Origin: Oscillospiraceae bacterium
Lineage (GTDB): Bacteria; Bacillota; Clostridia; Oscillospirales; Ruminococcaceae
Direction: 5' to 3'
Assembly: GCA_031266415.1 (NCBI GenBank)
Contig: JAISBB010000001.1
Span: 285,556-349,555, forward strand
DNA length: 64,000 nt
Translations under genes and position numbers: made by a program
The notes under the pieces: generated by a model
What the model was told of the DNA's origin: nothing
Databases searched by the model: none
Seen by the model: the letters and a program-made list of their open reading frames with translations, nothing else
Shown: positions 63,501 through 64,000 of the stretch, piece after piece
How positions within the stretch are numbered: position 1 is the first letter of the stretch
How the letters are laid out: each line of letters begins with the position of its first letter

Positions 63501-63738
63501 ACTTAATTAAATCCTTGGCCGGCAGAAATTTTGCACTCCCATCCATTATATTATTTATATAATCTTCTAGTTTTAACCCTTGCAGGTCACTAGAAACTAA
63601 AAGAACCACCATTGCCCCTGTTTTCACTTCACGCACAACGCAGTAAGCCACCATTTCACAGCAGGCACCAGAAACTTTTAGAGAGTTAACTGCTGGAAAT
63701 AACGGCATAAATTTTTCAACAAAGGCAAATAGTTCCAT
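60541..63738 (-). CDS. mfd: Transcription-repair coupling factor Mfd
   Basis: Mfd removes stalled RNA polymerase and recruits UvrA. About 1065 residues from the ATG at 63738, with AAGGAG 12 nt upstream; the frame is open seven codons further. A UvrB-homology N-terminal module (EIQGFKKKLVEIGY, FAARGGIVDIYSPG) comes first. The RNAP-interaction domain (GDKIVHRRHGVGIF) is next. The RecG-like motor has CGDVGVGKTEVALRA, IIDEEQRFGV, SISATPIPRTL and QLRGRVGRS. The C-terminal TRCF domain completes the protein. Order and length are normal for Firmicutes. Confidence 0.97.
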   Translation of the reverse strand: MELFAFVEKFMPLFPAVNSLKVSGACCEMVAYCVVREVKTGAMVVLLVSSDLQGLKLEDYINNIMDGSAKFLPAKDLIKLPEVICNNECEHKRLKVLADLKQKTCKILIVTPESLQGEVVSKELFGLQAFNLNVNDAIEIQGFKKKLVEIGYKSCEFVESVGQFAARGGIVDIYSPGALLPVRVELFDGGVNSISEIDIFSNRRTEKMNHFHILPAREQNAEGKVWDYLSEKFTLFVFDAGGLKEKLTEKTRLNNVKKVMMVPFDGVEWPFAAEEQIDALSVRLQSLENDFSKIWEEVQRLHQSGLKCLLLVGSENNKKTMIDFLAKSNCPAGDLEKAPAGPWNVWVSQKNFPSAFKISENLAVLTVLNWTVCPINSRLRRTQLKRVKEILSLADLTVGDKIVHRRHGVGIFDGFTQIEVNMGIKDYIKLEYAGGDALYLPATQLDSISKYVGSSAIKLHKLNGKEWGKIKEKIKKSSQGFARELFKIYAQRAQLKGHSFKADTKLQIEFERAFDFEDTEDQRRCVAEIKKDMESCEPMDRFLCGDVGVGKTEVALRAAFKCAIEGKQVVMIAPTTILVWQHFSTALARFNRFPVRIEFLSRFKSPKEQKEILKLLRNGEIDMIIGTHRLLQKDVGFADIGLVIIDEEQRFGVKHKEQIKKLCQNVDVLSISATPIPRTLNMTLIGIRDISVIETLPQNRFPVKTLVMEYNEEVIKAAINAERKRGGQIFFLCNQVNKILHKAQRLQEILGDSARIAVAHGQMSPEIMQKSWQKLLSREVDILVCTTIIENGIDIPNCNTLIVEDAQNFGLAQLHQLRGRVGRSNCRGFVYMFFRKQEILSTVARQRLEALKEFAEFGAGLKISHRDLAIRGAGNVLGEEQHGHMNQVGYDMYMALLNEAIAREGGVKAEEHNDCLVDVNVNAFIPLSYIEREGARLAIYKKIAGIKTEAEIDELKQELVDIYGKLPTEIECLFDVMEIKNAAKKWDICELKQYNEMLNVIFKGWPNEQVLMVFKKCEAFAITEDKIQQQVRVTVKIGKNTMHWLKNLFFDSAELSVFDAPTEIG

Positions 63739-63957
63739 TTGCTTTCTTGGCTCCTTCAAATTTCAATCAGCTTATCATAAACATCGAACACAACCAAGAT
63801 TTTACCAAAAAAATCAAAACAAATTATTACTTCAAAAACATAAATGTTCACAAACTCATTCACATTTTTCTAAATACTTTCACATTAAAATAAATCGCGT
63901 GCGATTTGTTTTGCAATAACATACATATATTTATTAAAATCTTGTGCAAGCCAGAGA

Positions 63958-63986
63958 TTGCTTCACAAGTTGTTATGTGATATAAT
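63958..63986 (+). promoter_or_regulatory. Promoter reading out of the right edge
   Basis: TTGCTT (63958-63963), a 17-nt spacer, TATAAT (63981-63986) preceded by TGA. The gene it serves begins beyond the window. No gene is visible in 63740-64000; a short AAATCGC/GCGATTT inverted repeat lies near 63893. Confidence 0.6.
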
Positions 63987-64000
63987 TACCGTGGTATTTG

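Noticed and set aside
63890..63910. AAATCGC/GCGATTT hairpin as a terminator
   Set aside because: The stem is short with almost no loop, there is no proper T tract, and no gene ends there.
1..64000. Genome-wide reassignment of TGA to Trp
   Set aside because: Intact genes (sbcD, parC, tyrS, potA) end at TGA in tight operon junctions and long genes have no internal TGA.

Overview
The window looks like the chromosome of an AT-rich, anaerobic member of the Clostridia, most like the Ruminococcaceae/Oscillospiraceae. The pointers are a nusA-ylxR-ylxQ-infB operon, HPr with HPr kinase/phosphorylase, a PASTA-type kinase homologue, RqcH with RqcP, a vanY-type carboxypeptidase, a class B sortase, a pyruvate:ferredoxin oxidoreductase and many TTG starts. 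The standard code applies: TGA ends sbcD, parC, tyrS and potA in tight ATGA or operon junctions. Several broken genes, a frameshifted ylxR, no rimP beside nusA, a shortened pot operon and a hexose-phosphate-type antiporter suggest mild genome decay and possibly a host- or protist-associated life. That last point is inference.

Layout. 1-6.8 kb (minus): hisS, then a nusA leader, nusA, ylxR (frameshifted), ylxQ, infB, and a sortase B joined to the start of a SpoIID-like domain that runs off the left edge. 6.9-10.8 kb (plus): vanY-like peptidase, recO, M42 peptidase and a HlyD-like membrane protein. 10.9-12.2 kb (minus): mnmE with an apparently leaderless promoter. 12.4-25.5 kb (plus): sbcDC, hemW, hprK, murB, gpsA, a PLP enzyme of the aluminium-resistance/methionine gamma-lyase family, rqcH, and a PASTA protein whose kinase domain lacks its catalytic residues. 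25.5-26.3 kb is a decayed gene holding eight perfect copies of a 15-bp repeat. 26.4-28.7 kb (minus): cell-wall amidase and HPr. 29-31.6 kb (plus): potA, potB, tRNA-Leu, a methyltransferase. 31.7-35.1 kb (plus): nifJ. 35.2-37.2 kb (minus): an isolated prohead-protease-like and HK97-like capsid gene pair. 37.3-37.5 kb (minus): tRNA-Tyr and tRNA-Thr, with a long hairpin that includes the end of tRNA-Tyr. 37.6-39.3 kb (minus): an Lsa-type ABC-F gene with a leader that looks like an attenuator. 39.5-40.8 kb is broken, more GC-rich DNA. 40.9-51.4 kb (plus): parC/gyrA homologue, tatD, recJ, relA, an MBL hydrolase, tyrS, queA, rqcP. 51.4-52.4 kb is again gene remnants. 52.5-60 kb (minus): degV, murC, a lipoprotein cyclophilin, murA, an unknown exported acidic protein and a GlpT/UhpT-type antiporter. 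60.2 kb (plus): a small DUF6514-like protein. 60.5-63.7 kb (minus): mfd. A promoter at the right edge points out of the window.

How the genes fit together. Most are housekeeping: translation (infB, nusA, hisS, tyrS, queA, mnmE, three tRNAs), ribosome rescue by RqcH/RqcP, DNA repair (recO, sbcDC, recJ, mfd), peptidoglycan synthesis (murA, murB, murC, amidase, carboxypeptidase), stringent response (relA) and carbon-regulated phosphorylation (hprK, ptsH). Readable promoters mostly share an extended -10 of the form TGN-TATAMT. The parts most worth a second look are the capsid/protease pair, the sortase-SpoIID fusion, the PASTA pseudokinase, the nusA leader terminator, the ylxR frameshift on an A10 tract, and the ABC-F attenuator.
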